Assembly (NCBI RefSeq): GCF_021165955.1
Contig: NZ_CP088952.1
Location: 4,216,001 to 4,280,000, forward strand
Source: Massilia endophytica
GTDB lineage: Bacteria; Pseudomonadota; Gammaproteobacteria; Burkholderiales; Burkholderiaceae_D
Direction of reading: 5' to 3'
Length of the DNA stretch: 64,000 bases
A program made the position numbers and the translations under genes. The notes under the pieces were generated by a model. It was not told where the DNA came from. It did no database searches and saw nothing but the letters and a program-made list of their open reading frames with translations. This document shows, in pieces, positions 16,529 to 25,701 of the stretch; the first letter of the stretch is position 1; the number at the start of each line of letters is the position of its first letter.

Positions 16529-17362
16529 ATGGATATCATTCTTGCGTTGAAGGCCCTGATCATGGGCCTGGTAGAAGGATTCACCGAGTTCCTGCCGATT
16601 TCCTCTACCGGCCACCTGATTCTGGCCGGCAGCCTGCTCAATTTCACCGGCGAGAAGGTCAAAGTGTTCGAGATTGCGATTCAGGCCGGCGCCATGCTGG
16701 CAGTGATCTGGGAGTACCGCGCCAGGATCGGGGCGGTACTGGCGGGGATCTTCAGCGACCGCAAGGCGCAGCGCTTCGCCCTGAACGTGGCCATTGCCTT
16801 CGTTCCGGCGGCGATCCTTGGCTTCATTTTCGGGAACAGCATCAAGGCTGTGCTCTTTGCTCCCCTGCCCGTGGCGCTGGCCTTCATCATTGGCGGCCTG
16901 GTCATCCTGTGGGTGGAGCGCCGCGCCCGGACGCAGCCGGTCTCCGTGCGTGTGCAGTCCGTGGACGACATGAGCGCGCTCGATGCATTGAAAGTGGGCT
17001 TCGCCCAGGCATTCGCCCTCATTCCGGGCACCAGCCGCTCCGGCGCCACCATTATCGGCGGCATGCTGTTCGGTCTCTCGCGCAAGGCCGCCACCGAATT
17101 CTCCTTCTTCCTCGCCATTCCGACCCTGCTCGCGGCGACCTTCTATTCCCTGTACAAGGAACGCGCCCTGCTCTCCGCGGCCGACCTGCCGATGTTCGGC
17201 GTGGGCACCGTGGCCGCCTTTCTATCGGCCTTCCTCTGCGTGCGCTGGCTCCTGCGCTATATCGCAACCCATGACTTCACGGTGTTCGCCTGGTACCGGA
17301 TCGTATTCGGCCTGGTGGTGATCGCCTCTGCTTACTCCGGCCTGGTGACGTGGGCCGACTAG
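16529..17362 (+). CDS. uppP: Undecaprenyl-diphosphate phosphatase
   Basis: A 277-residue polytopic inner-membrane enzyme (BacA/UppP family) that dephosphorylates undecaprenyl pyrophosphate to recycle the peptidoglycan lipid carrier and gives basal bacitracin resistance. Both family signatures are intact: EGFTEFLPISSTGHL near residues 16-30 and PGTSRSGATIIGG near 168-180. About eight membrane helices are visible. The following recQ begins 5 bases downstream, so the two are likely co-transcribed. Confidence 0.96.
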   Translation: MDIILALKALIMGLVEGFTEFLPISSTGHLILAGSLLNFTGEKVKVFEIAIQAGAMLAVIWEYRARIGAVLAGIFSDRKAQRFALNVAIAFVPAAILGFIFGNSIKAVLFAPLPVALAFIIGGLVILWVERRARTQPVSVRVQSVDDMSALDALKVGFAQAFALIPGTSRSGATIIGGMLFGLSRKAATEFSFFLAIPTLLAATFYSLYKERALLSAADLPMFGVGTVAAFLSAFLCVRWLLRYIATHDFTVFAWYRIVFGLVVIASAYSGLVTWAD

Positions 17363-17367
17363 AAACA

Positions 17368-19182
17368 ATGAACGAAACCAGCGAACGCGCCCTCCACCTG
17401 CTTCAAACGATCTTCGGCTATCCCGCCTTCCGCGGGCAGCAGGGAGAAATCGTCGAACACGTGGGCAACGGCGGCGACGCGCTGGTGCTGATGCCGACCG
17501 GCGGCGGCAAGTCGCTGTGCTACCAGATTCCGGCGATGCTGCGCGACGGCGTCGGCGTCGTGGTATCCCCCCTGATAGCGCTGATGCAGGACCAGGTGGA
17601 TGCGCTGGCCGAAGTGGGCGTGCGCGCCGCCTTCCTGAATTCGACCCAGACCTGGGAAGAAGCCGCGCGCATCGAACGCCTGGTGCGCACCGGCCAGCTC
17701 GACCTGGTCTACGTGGCGCCGGAGCGCCTGATGACGCAGCGCTGCTTCGACCTGTTCCAGGACTCGAAGATCGCCCTCTTCGCCATCGACGAGGCCCACT
17801 GCGTATCGCAATGGGGCCACGACTTCCGGCCGGAGTACATCAAGCTCTCCGTATTGCACGAGTACTTCCCGGACGTGCCGCGCATTGCGCTCACCGCCAC
17901 GGCGGACCAGCAGACCCGCGCCGAGATCGTACACCGCCTGAAGCTGGAAGATGCGGCGCAGTTCGTGTCTTCCTTCGACCGTCCGAACATCCGCTACCAG
18001 ATCGTGGAAAAGGCCAATGGCCGCAAGCAGCTGCTGGACTTCATCACCACGGAGCATGCGGGCGATTCGGGCATCGTGTACTGCCTGTCGCGCAAGAAGG
18101 TGGAGGAAACGGCGGACTTCCTGAACGAGAACGGCATTCGCGCCCTGCCCTATCACGCAGGCATGGATCACGCGAAGCGCGCGGACAACCAGGCCCGCTT
18201 CCTGCGCGAGGAGAACATTGTGATGGTCGCCACCATCGCCTTCGGCATGGGGATCGACAAGCCGGACGTGCGCTTCGTGGCCCACCTGGACCTGCCCAAG
18301 AGCATAGAAGGCTACTACCAGGAAACCGGCCGCGCAGGCCGCGACGGCTTGCCCGCCAGCGCGTGGATGGCCTACGGCCTGCAGGACGTGGTGCTCCAGC
18401 GCCGCATGATCGACGAATCGGAAGCGGACGAAGGCTTCAAGCGCGTCCTCGGCACCAAGCTCGATTCCATGCTCGGCCTGTGCGAAACCCTGAGCTGCCG
18501 CCGCGTGCGCCTTCTGGACTACTTTGGCGAACCCTCCACGCCCTGCGGCAACTGCGACACCTGCCTGCTGCCGCCCGTCTCCTTTGACGGCACGGTGCCT
18601 GTGCAGAAGCTGCTCTCCGCCATCTACCGCGTGGACCAGCGCTTCGCCGCGGGCCACGTGATCGAGGTGCTGCGCGGAATCGAGACGGAGCGCATCAAGA
18701 CCTGGCACCACGATTCCCTCTCCGTCTTCGGCATCGGCGCAGACCGCAGCGAACAGGAATGGCGCGCCATCCTGCGCCAGGTAATTGCGCTGGGCCTCGT
18801 CACCGTCGATCATGAACAATACAGCTCCCTCAAGCTCACCGACGCAGCCCGTCCCGTGCTGAAGGGCGGCCAGAAGGTGCAGCTGCGCCAGTACCAGAAG
18901 CCGGTCAAGCAGAAGCGCGCTGCTGCGCCCAAGGGCTACACCGAGACGGACCTGGATGGGGAGGAGCAGAAGATCTTCGACAGGCTGCGCTCGTGGCGCA
19001 TGGGGACGGCCCGCGAGCATAATGTGCCCGCCTACGTCATCTTCGTGGACGCCACGCTGCGCGAGATCGCCAAGGCCAAGCCACAGTCGCTGGACGACCT
19101 GCGCGGCGTATCGGGCGTGGGCGAGAAGAAGCTCGCTTCCTACGGCGAGGAGATCGTACGGCTGCTGGCCGACATGACCTGA
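17368..19182 (+). CDS. recQ: ATP-dependent DNA helicase RecQ
   Basis: A 604-residue 3'-5' helicase (E. coli 609). Walker A is MPTGGGKSLCYQ, motif II is DEAHCVSQWGHDFRPEY, and motifs V and VI are FGMGIDKPDVRFV and QETGRAGRDG. A zinc-binding RecQ-Ct region has four Cys (CRR...CGNCDTC), then a winged helix and a C-terminal HRDC domain (VSGVGEKKLASYGEEIV). The ATG at 17368 gives the normal N-terminus MNETSERALHLLQ; an in-frame GTG 18 bases earlier lies inside uppP. The last 43 bases overlap the convergent AraC gene. It acts in RecF-pathway recombination and fork repair. Confidence 0.95.
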   Translation: MNETSERALHLLQTIFGYPAFRGQQGEIVEHVGNGGDALVLMPTGGGKSLCYQIPAMLRDGVGVVVSPLIALMQDQVDALAEVGVRAAFLNSTQTWEEAARIERLVRTGQLDLVYVAPERLMTQRCFDLFQDSKIALFAIDEAHCVSQWGHDFRPEYIKLSVLHEYFPDVPRIALTATADQQTRAEIVHRLKLEDAAQFVSSFDRPNIRYQIVEKANGRKQLLDFITTEHAGDSGIVYCLSRKKVEETADFLNENGIRALPYHAGMDHAKRADNQARFLREENIVMVATIAFGMGIDKPDVRFVAHLDLPKSIEGYYQETGRAGRDGLPASAWMAYGLQDVVLQRRMIDESEADEGFKRVLGTKLDSMLGLCETLSCRRVRLLDYFGEPSTPCGNCDTCLLPPVSFDGTVPVQKLLSAIYRVDQRFAAGHVIEVLRGIETERIKTWHHDSLSVFGIGADRSEQEWRAILRQVIALGLVTVDHEQYSSLKLTDAARPVLKGGQKVQLRQYQKPVKQKRAAAPKGYTETDLDGEEQKIFDRLRSWRMGTAREHNVPAYVIFVDATLREIAKAKPQSLDDLRGVSGVGEKKLASYGEEIVRLLADMT

Positions 19183-20132
19183 CGGAAGCGGCTGGGCGAA
19201 GCGCCCAGCGCATCGCGGAAGCGGTGGCCGAAGTGGCTCAGGTCCGCGTAGCCGCAGGCGTCGGCGATCTGCTGCAAAGGCAGCTCGCCTTCCTTCAGCA
19301 GCCTGCGCGCGCGTTCGATGCGGCGCGCCGCGATCCAGCTCGATGGCGGCATGCCGAAGCTCACGCGGAACATGCGCGCCAGATGAAACTCCGACAAGCT
19401 TGCCAATTCCGCCAGCATTCCCAGGGTGATCGGCTGGTGCAGGTTCGCTTCGATGTATTCCGACAGGCGGCGGCGCAGGTGCGACGCGAGCCCGCCGCGC
19501 ACGCGCAGCGAAGGCTTCACCATCGACTGCGAGTGCAGCAGTTCGCTGAGCGCCTCGTGGGTCAGCTCGTTGGCACGCAGGAGCTGGTCGGAGTCCTCCC
19601 AGGGCGTAACCAGGAGATCCTCGAAGATCTGCACGATACGCGGATTCTCGAAATACGTCCGGTCCTGCAGCGTGAGCTCGCGCGGCTCGCGGTCCAGCTC
19701 CGCCACGGCGCGGCGGGTGAAGTGCTCCGGCATGAAGTAGATGTGCATGAGGCGCAGCGAATCGCGCACCACCCATTCCGATTCGTGCCAGTCCGGCAGT
19801 GAGCACAGGCGGCCGGGAGCCCCGTACTGCCCCGGCGCGCCCTCGCGTTCGACGCGGTAGCCACCGCCCAGATAGCAGGACAGGGTGTGATGGCCCGGCT
19901 GGGCATAACTCGTGAGCTGTTCATCCGTGCTGCGGCTCCAGACGGCAGCCGCCAGGCCGTCGCCGAGCCAGGCGAAGCGTTCGAGCACCGCATCGGTGCC
20001 GGACATGGTCTGGAACACCGCATGCGCCATCGCATCGCGCGGCGCCTCGGCCAGCGCCGACTGCGCCGCAGGCGAAGCGCGGTTCGCGGCGGCGGGAAAC
20101 AGCTCGGCAAAGGACGGCGCGCAGGAACCCAT
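19140..20132 (-). CDS. AraC-family transcriptional regulator
   Basis: A 330-residue regulator. The C-terminal domain (about 225-325) has both AraC helix-turn-helix units: LGMLAELASLSEFHLARMFR and IADACGYADLSHFGHRFRDA. The N-terminal half (about 60-190) is a cupin-like effector domain with DWHESEWVVRDSLRLMHIYF. The targets are unknown; the neighbours (recQ convergent, EamA exporter divergent by about 100 bases) make the exporter a possible target. Later Met codons at residues 35 and 43 could be the real start, since the first 34 residues are Ala/Ser-rich and uncharacteristic. Confidence 0.85.
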   Translation of the reverse strand: MGSCAPSFAELFPAAANRASPAAQSALAEAPRDAMAHAVFQTMSGTDAVLERFAWLGDGLAAAVWSRSTDEQLTSYAQPGHHTLSCYLGGGYRVEREGAPGQYGAPGRLCSLPDWHESEWVVRDSLRLMHIYFMPEHFTRRAVAELDREPRELTLQDRTYFENPRIVQIFEDLLVTPWEDSDQLLRANELTHEALSELLHSQSMVKPSLRVRGGLASHLRRRLSEYIEANLHQPITLGMLAELASLSEFHLARMFRVSFGMPPSSWIAARRIERARRLLKEGELPLQQIADACGYADLSHFGHRFRDALGASPSRFRQVMSASSRTISSP

Positions 20133-20233
20133 GCCGAAAAGTCTAGCACGCAGCCGCCATCGCTGCTGGACAGCCCCGAAAAATGCGCAAGAACAGACAA
20201 GCGCCCGCCCCCCCGCCCCAGCAGACTGGCGGC

Positions 20234-21130
20234 ATGAATACCTTCCTCTACCTGCTGACAGTCCTGATCTGGGGCACCACCTGGATCGCCATCAAATTCC
20301 AGCTCGGCGTCGTTGCCGCCCCGGTGTCCATCGCCATCCGCTTCTGGATGGCGACCGCCGTGATGTTTGTCCTGCTCTTCCTGCTGCGCAAACCCGTCTG
20401 GCCGCCGCGCCGTGCATGGCGCTATCTCTTCGCGCAGGGCCTGGCCCTCTTCTGCCTCAACTTCCTGTGCTTCTACTACGCCAGCCAATGGATGCAGAGC
20501 GGCCTGGTGGCCGTGGTGTTCTCCACCGCGCCGATCTGGAACGCGATCAACGGCCGCATCTTCCTGAAGAAGGCCATCCGCCCCCAGGTGCTGGCGGGCG
20601 CCCTGCTGGGCCTCTGCGGCATCAGCCTGCTCTTCCTGCCGCAGATGCGCGGCCACTGGACCGACAGCGGCATGCTGGTCGGCCTGGGTCTCGCCCTGCT
20701 TGGCACCCTGTGCTTCTCCGCCGGGAACCTGCTCTCCAGCCGCATGCAGGCGCTGGGCCTTACACCCTGGACCACCAATACCTGGGCCATGCTGATCGGC
20801 AGCACCGTGCTCACCCTCGGCTCGCTGGCCGCGGGCATGGAGTTCGCGTTCGAGCCGACGGCGCGCTATATCGGTTCCCTGCTCTATCTTGCGATTCCCG
20901 GCTCGGTGATCGGCTTCACGGCCTACCTCATGCTGGTGGGCCGCATCGGGGCGGACCGCGCAGCCTACTGCACGGTGCTCTTCCCCATCGTCGCGCTGAC
21001 GGTGTCCACGGTGTTCGAAGGCTATGTGTGGACGGCGACGGCCTTCGGCGGCCTGCTACTGGTTCTCGGCGGGAACCTGCTGGCCTTCCTGCCCGCCGGG
21101 CGACTGCCGCTTCTGGCGGCGCGGCAGTAG
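20234..21130 (+). CDS. EamA/DMT-family transporter
   Basis: A 298-residue integral inner-membrane protein with about ten hydrophobic helices arranged as two EamA repeats (about 5-135 and 150-285); the first starts LTVLIWGTTWIAIKFQLG, the hallmark of drug/metabolite exporters of the RhaT/YdcZ type. The substrate is unknown, usually amino acids, metabolites or drugs. The ATG at 20234 begins directly with the first helix; a start at 20183 would add a Pro-rich stretch. The last 75 bases are antisense to the PEP-CTERM gene. Confidence 0.88.
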   Translation: MNTFLYLLTVLIWGTTWIAIKFQLGVVAAPVSIAIRFWMATAVMFVLLFLLRKPVWPPRRAWRYLFAQGLALFCLNFLCFYYASQWMQSGLVAVVFSTAPIWNAINGRIFLKKAIRPQVLAGALLGLCGISLLFLPQMRGHWTDSGMLVGLGLALLGTLCFSAGNLLSSRMQALGLTPWTTNTWAMLIGSTVLTLGSLAAGMEFAFEPTARYIGSLLYLAIPGSVIGFTAYLMLVGRIGADRAAYCTVLFPIVALTVSTVFEGYVWTATAFGGLLLVLGGNLLAFLPAGRLPLLAARQ

Positions 21131-22138
21131 TAGCAGGCCGGCCAGCATCAGCATGAATTGGTGGGGTTCCGGCACCGGCGTCACCTCGAAGGGGCTCAGC
21201 AATACGCCAAAATAGTCGTTGGTGAGCGGATCACGCAGCGAGGCTGAGATCTGCCCCTGGTCATTGATGTCGTACAGATCGTCGAGCTGGTAGCCAAGGT
21301 ATTTCTGCTCGTCGATGAGCGTGGCCAGATCGATGGATCGGCCATCCTGCCAAAGATAGTGGCGGTCGCCGGACCAGATTGCCGCACCGTTGTTGTTGAT
21401 TGCCCGTAACCAGCCGTGGCCGAGATCGATCATCTGACCGTTCTCCCACACGACGGCGTGCAGGCCTCCCTGGCTGTCGATGCTGTAGCCGCCAACCATT
21501 CCCTGGTCGTTCACGAACAGGGCCCTGCTGGCGACGCTGGGGGAGTTCAGCACTTGCAGCACGCCGTTGCGCCAGATTACCCCCTGCTCGCCTTCGCCAT
21601 TGTCTGCCCAGCCAACAATCTCTCCGGCATTATTGATATCCGACGCGCCCGAGCGGGCGAAGCCGCCGCTGTCGAGCATGTTCATGACCCCATCCTGCCA
21701 GCGAAAGCCCCGCACCACCGCGTTCCCGCCAAAACCTGTGTGCATTCCGCCCACCACGACGTTGCTGTCGTTGAGGCTGCGCCCACTGTTTGTAATGATT
21801 GTGCTGGCGGGCAGCGGGATGAGCGTGCGCCGCCCGTCCTGATACCACAGGCCCAGGCCTTGCGTGTTGCCGAAATAGGTGATCAGCGCCGTTCCGCTTT
21901 CGTTAAACCCGTTTACTTCACCGAAGAAGCCCGGTATGGCAAATTTTGTTTTCGTGCCATCGGCATCGAGGCGGACGCCCCATTGCTGGCCTCCGACCCA
22001 TATGCCGCCCGCCGCCTGCCTCTGTTCATTGAGCAGCACGTCCACGGATGGCGACCAGAACCGATACACCTGGTATTGTTGGGCTTGCGCGGCGCCGGTA
22101 CAGAAAAGGGCCGCGAGCAGGAATAGACGGGAAATCAT
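21056..22138 (-). CDS. PEP-CTERM-anchored HAF-repeat protein
   Basis: A 360-residue exported protein: signal peptide (about 1-20, GAAQAQ), then about seven repeats of roughly 40 residues with the pattern 'G....W.(N/D)G....L', e.g. GFRWQDGVMNMLDSGG, VIWRNGVLQVLNS, VVWENGQMIDLGHG (HAF-type beta repeats). Close to the C-terminus is a PEP-CTERM sorting signal: VPEPHQFMLMLAGLLLLPRR, recognised by an exosortase encoded elsewhere. The tail after the Arg pair is unusually long (about 18 residues) because the frame runs antisense into the eamA gene. The ATG at 22138 has a GGAGG site. Probably a surface or exopolysaccharide-associated protein of unknown role. Confidence 0.8.
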   Translation of the reverse strand: MISRLFLLAALFCTGAAQAQQYQVYRFWSPSVDVLLNEQRQAAGGIWVGGQQWGVRLDADGTKTKFAIPGFFGEVNGFNESGTALITYFGNTQGLGLWYQDGRRTLIPLPASTIITNSGRSLNDSNVVVGGMHTGFGGNAVVRGFRWQDGVMNMLDSGGFARSGASDINNAGEIVGWADNGEGEQGVIWRNGVLQVLNSPSVASRALFVNDQGMVGGYSIDSQGGLHAVVWENGQMIDLGHGWLRAINNNGAAIWSGDRHYLWQDGRSIDLATLIDEQKYLGYQLDDLYDINDQGQISASLRDPLTNDYFGVLLSPFEVTPVPEPHQFMLMLAGLLLLPRRQKRQSPGGQEGQQVPAENQ

Positions 22139-22273
22139 GGACGCCTCCAAGGATTGGGAAAAGCCATTCTCCCGAAACCGCGGCAGTCCTGCCGGGATAT
22201 GTCAGCCGCGCGCCACGCTTGCCATCCGCAAGTGTGGCGTATCATTTCCTAAACGCACAAACAGGACAGGACC

Positions 22274-24025
22274 ATGCGACGGATCTTCTGCTGCGCAGCC
22301 ATGGCGCTTCTCTACGGCGCCGCCAGCGCCGCCCCCACGGCGGACATGGTGCTTCGAAACGGCGCCGTAGTAACGCTCGACGCACAGAACACCGTGCTGC
22401 AGGCGCTCGCTGTCACGGACGGGCACATCGTCTACACCGGCAACGACAACGACGTGCGCCCCTACATCGGCCCGAACACCCGGGTGATCGACCTGCAAGG
22501 CCGCATGCTGATGCCGGGCCTGATCGACGCCCACATGCATCCGCAATCCGGCGGCGCGCGCCTCCTGAACTGCAACCTGAATTACGAGAAGCTCACCGTT
22601 CCCCAGTTCCAGGCGCGCATCCAGGCCTGCATCGACAAGGACGGAGAGCGCGATCCCAAACGCTGGCTCGTCGTGGTCAACTGGTTCCAGCAGGGTATGC
22701 AGCCGGACGGCGTGGCCATGAGCCATGCGATGCTGGACGCGCTGCGCACGCGCCGCCCCGTGCTGGTGCGCTCCTCCTTCGGCCATTCGGTGCTGCTGAA
22801 CACGCGCGCCATGCAGCTGGCCGGAGTGCGCGACAACACGCCCGATCCGCACGGCGGCAAGATCGCGCGCGACGCGGCAGGCAAGGCCACCGGCCTGCTG
22901 GAGGACGCCGCGCAGGATATGGCCATGAACCTGCTGCCGCCGCTCACGCCTGCCGAGAATCTCGCCGCATCGGCGCGTGCGCTGGATGCGATGCGCAGGC
23001 AGGGCGTAACCACCTTCCTGGACGCCTATACCGACCCCGAAACGCTCACCGCCTTCGCTGCCCTCCAGCGCCAGCACAAGCTCACTGCACGTGCCCATTT
23101 CGCCGTGCTGGTGGAGCCGAAGGACAGTCCGAAGAAAGCCGTAGCCTCCATCCGCCAGCTCGCACGGCGCTTCGACCAGGGGCCGGCGCGCGCGGAGCCG
23201 TCGATGCAGGTGCGCCACGCGAAGCTGTTCATGGATGGTGTGATCGCCGCCCCGGCGCTCACGGGCGCCATGCTCGCGCCGTATTACAGCGAATCGAGAG
23301 GCGAATGGGCGCCCGGCAGCAGCGCGGGTCCGGACAGCTACTTCACCCAGCCCGCACTGCGCGCCATGCTCGCCGCCCTCGCCGCCGCCCGCATCGACCC
23401 GCATATCCACGTGGACGGCGACCGTGCCGTGCGCGACACCCTCGATGCAGTGGAAGCCCTGCGCGCAACGCCACATGGCAAAGCTGCGCGGCCGGCGCTG
23501 GCGCACAACGAGATCGTGGACCCGGTGGACTACTCGCGCTTCGCGCAGCTGGACGCCACGGCCGTCCTCTCCTTCCAGTGGGCCAAGCCCGCACCGGACA
23601 CCGTCGGCGCCCTCAAGCCGTATATGGGCCCGCTGCGCTACGATCTCGTGGAACCACAGGAGCTGCTGCGCCAGGCAGGCGCCCGCATCGCCTTCGGCAG
23701 CGACTGGCCCGTGGACCCGCTCGACCAGTGGTTTGCATTGAAGGTCGCCGTCACGCGCACAGCGGCGCCGGATGCGGGCGAGGAGTACGCGGGAAGGCTG
23801 GGCACCCAGCCCGGCATGCCGCGGCTGGCGGCGCTGCGCGCTATCACCATCGATGCGGCCTATGTGCTGCGGCAGGAGAAGGACACCGGCTCGCTCGAAG
23901 TGGGCAAGCTGGCGGACATGATCGTTCTGGACCGCGATTACTTCACGGTGCCGGAAGAGGAGATCGCCCGCATCAAGGTGCTGCGGACGATCGTCGGAGG
24001 AAAAACGGTGTACGAAGCGGAGTGA
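22274..24025 (+). CDS. Exported amidohydrolase (YtcJ-like, Amidohydro_3)
   Basis: A 583-residue metal-dependent hydrolase with a signal peptide (about 1-20, GAASAA). It has the N-terminal composite beta-sandwich (ADMVLRNGAVVTLDA), first metal motif GLIDAHMHP (about 77-85), a Lys-containing strand (HAKLFMDG), the His of DPHIHVDGDRAV, LAHNE, and the terminal Asp in FGSDWPVDP. This is the layout of the YtcJ/NfdA group, which hydrolyses N-substituted amides or formamides; the substrate here is unknown. It is divergent from the PEP-CTERM gene by 135 bases and convergent with trmB. Confidence 0.88.
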   Translation: MRRIFCCAAMALLYGAASAAPTADMVLRNGAVVTLDAQNTVLQALAVTDGHIVYTGNDNDVRPYIGPNTRVIDLQGRMLMPGLIDAHMHPQSGGARLLNCNLNYEKLTVPQFQARIQACIDKDGERDPKRWLVVVNWFQQGMQPDGVAMSHAMLDALRTRRPVLVRSSFGHSVLLNTRAMQLAGVRDNTPDPHGGKIARDAAGKATGLLEDAAQDMAMNLLPPLTPAENLAASARALDAMRRQGVTTFLDAYTDPETLTAFAALQRQHKLTARAHFAVLVEPKDSPKKAVASIRQLARRFDQGPARAEPSMQVRHAKLFMDGVIAAPALTGAMLAPYYSESRGEWAPGSSAGPDSYFTQPALRAMLAALAAARIDPHIHVDGDRAVRDTLDAVEALRATPHGKAARPALAHNEIVDPVDYSRFAQLDATAVLSFQWAKPAPDTVGALKPYMGPLRYDLVEPQELLRQAGARIAFGSDWPVDPLDQWFALKVAVTRTAAPDAGEEYAGRLGTQPGMPRLAALRAITIDAAYVLRQEKDTGSLEVGKLADMIVLDRDYFTVPEEEIARIKVLRTIVGGKTVYEAE

Positions 24026-24745
24026 TTACTTCTTCGTGAACACGAGGTCCCACACGCCGTGGCCCAGCTTCAGGCCGCGGTTCTCGAACTTGGTGAGTGG
24101 ACGGTAGGACGGCTTCTCAGCATAGCCTTCGGCCGTATTCTGCAGGCCCGGTTCGGCGCTCAGCACCTCCAGCATCTGCACCGCATAATCTTCCCAGTCC
24201 GTCGCCAGGTGCAGGTAGCCGCCCGGCGCCAGATGCGACACGAGCTTCTGCACGAAAGGCGCCTGGATCAGGCGGCGCTTGTTGTGGCGCGCCTTGTGCC
24301 AGGGGTCGGGGAAATACACATGCACGCCCGCCAGTGAATTGGCCGGGATCATGTGGTTCAGCACCTCCACCGCGTCGTGCTGGATGAGGCGCAGGTTCGA
24401 CAGCTCCTGCTCGCCGATCAGCTTGAGCAGGCTGCCCACGCCAGGGGTGTGCACTTCCACGCCGATGAAATCCTTGGCCGGATCGTTCTTCGCGATATAG
24501 GCCGTGGTATCGCCCATGCCGAAGCCGATCTCCAGCACCACGGGCGCCTTGCGGCCGAACACCTGCTCGAAGTCGAGCGGCGCCTTGGCGTAAGGGATCA
24601 TGAAGCGCGGACCCAGCTCGTTCAGCGCGCGTTCCTGCGCGGTGGAGAGGCGGCCTGCGCGCGTGACGAAACTGCGGATCCGGTGTTCGGTCGGGTCGTA
24701 CAGCATGGTCCGTGCGGGACCGTTCGTTGGCGTATCGGAGGACAT
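24026..24745 (-). CDS. trmB: tRNA (guanine-46-N7)-methyltransferase
   Basis: A 239-residue SAM-dependent enzyme forming m7G46 in the tRNA variable loop. The SAM motif is VVLEIGFGMGDTTAYIA (about 70-86), the acidic strand is DFIGVEVHTPGVGSLL, and the catalytic/binding segment is VYFPDPWHKARHNKRR with the family-defining Asp-Pro-Trp. The C-terminal TKFENRGLKLGHGVWDL is also conserved. The ATG at 24745 is chosen because the frame upstream is non-homologous; a second Met at residue 14 is possible. It is divergent from the HIRAN-like gene by about 90 bases. Confidence 0.96.
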   Translation of the reverse strand: MSSDTPTNGPARTMLYDPTEHRIRSFVTRAGRLSTAQERALNELGPRFMIPYAKAPLDFEQVFGRKAPVVLEIGFGMGDTTAYIAKNDPAKDFIGVEVHTPGVGSLLKLIGEQELSNLRLIQHDAVEVLNHMIPANSLAGVHVYFPDPWHKARHNKRRLIQAPFVQKLVSHLAPGGYLHLATDWEDYAVQMLEVLSAEPGLQNTAEGYAEKPSYRPLTKFENRGLKLGHGVWDLVFTKK

Positions 24746-24838
24746 GAAAGGCGACAGCAAAAGGGAACGATTATAGCATTCGCGCCAGGCGCGCCCGCCT
24801 GCGATAATAGCGCTTTTGCCAACCCGCCCCTGCTCCCC

Positions 24839-25342
24839 ATGGCTGAAGCCCTGAATCTCGCAATCATCGTCGTCGCACTGCTCGCCCTGTACTTTCTGCT
24901 GAAGGGGCGGCCGAAAGCCGCGCCCTTCCGGCCCGAACATCCCGCCGGAGGCTCGTATACGCCGATGCCCGAGGGCGCGCCGGCCCGCCACTGGAGCGAC
25001 GGCGGCCGTTTCGAACTGGAAGTGCTGGGCGAATCGCGCTACCGCGACACCATCCGCCGCCTGGCGGGCGACCACGGCGACGCCAAGGCCGATGCCCGCC
25101 ACACGGCCCTGCTGCTGCCGGACGATCACAATCCCTACGAGGACAAGGCGGTGGCCGTCTTCCTGAGCGGCGAAATGGTGGGCTATCTGGCGCCGAAGGA
25201 CGCCCTCGCCTTCCGCCAGCGGTTGAAACGCGAGGAGCTGGAAGGCCGCCTCACGTCCTGCGACGCGGCGGTGCGCGGCGGCGGCCTGTGGGAAGGCAAG
25301 CGCCTGGCCTACTCGGTGTGGCTGGATATCGGCCCGGCCTGA
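24839..25342 (+). CDS. Membrane-anchored HIRAN-domain-like protein
   Basis: A 167-residue protein with one N-terminal membrane helix (LNLAIIVVALLALYFLL, about 5-21), a Pro-rich linker and a C-terminal domain (about 55-165). The latter contains NPYEDKAVAVFLSGEMVGYL, the pattern of HIRAN domains ('NpyD.nAV.v...g..vGylp'), which bind DNA 3' ends or act as small-molecule folds in other proteins. A membrane-tethered HIRAN domain has no assigned role that I know. The ATG at 24839 is the first in-frame Met with sense. Its end overlaps the convergent small gene by 34 bases. Confidence 0.7.
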   Translation: MAEALNLAIIVVALLALYFLLKGRPKAAPFRPEHPAGGSYTPMPEGAPARHWSDGGRFELEVLGESRYRDTIRRLAGDHGDAKADARHTALLLPDDHNPYEDKAVAVFLSGEMVGYLAPKDALAFRQRLKREELEGRLTSCDAAVRGGGLWEGKRLAYSVWLDIGPA

Positions 25343-25608
25343 TTGCCGGAACCGTTCGGCGGAGGGGGCTGCAAGCGGGCCTCCATTGCGCCGCTGTCGA
25401 TGAGCTCACGCGCCAGGGCGCGCGCCTCGATCTCGGCCGCGTGTTCGCGTTTGAACAGGGCGGGGGTTTCGATCACGACGGGCGGTTCGAAGCTCCGTCC
25501 CGAATACCGGTGCGATTTCACCAGAATCTGGCCGCGAAAACGCCCCTCGTCCTGCTGGACGACGTTCACGCAATACACGAAGCCCTTGACCCAAATATCT
25601 TCTGTCAT
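25309..25608 (-). CDS. Small hypothetical protein
   Basis: A 99-residue protein beginning MTEDIWVKGFVYCVNVVQQD. The first 60 residues look like a compact beta-rich domain (GRFRGQILVKSHRYSG), followed by a helix with alternating charge (KREHAAEIEARALARELID) and a Pro/Gln/Gly-rich tail that lies antisense to the end of the HIRAN-like gene. No family recognised, no signal peptide. An upstream Met 30 bases earlier gives only a non-typical extension. Confidence 0.55.
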   Translation of the reverse strand: MTEDIWVKGFVYCVNVVQQDEGRFRGQILVKSHRYSGRSFEPPVVIETPALFKREHAAEIEARALARELIDSGAMEARLQPPPPNGSGNQAGPISSHTE

Positions 25609-25701
25609 ACAGCGCTGAAAAAGGCCGCATGCTAGCACGGTGGGCGTGCCCGCCTGCGCACGTTTGCCACCGGAAATCCGGAGTCTTTCCTCCTTGCAGC
25701 T

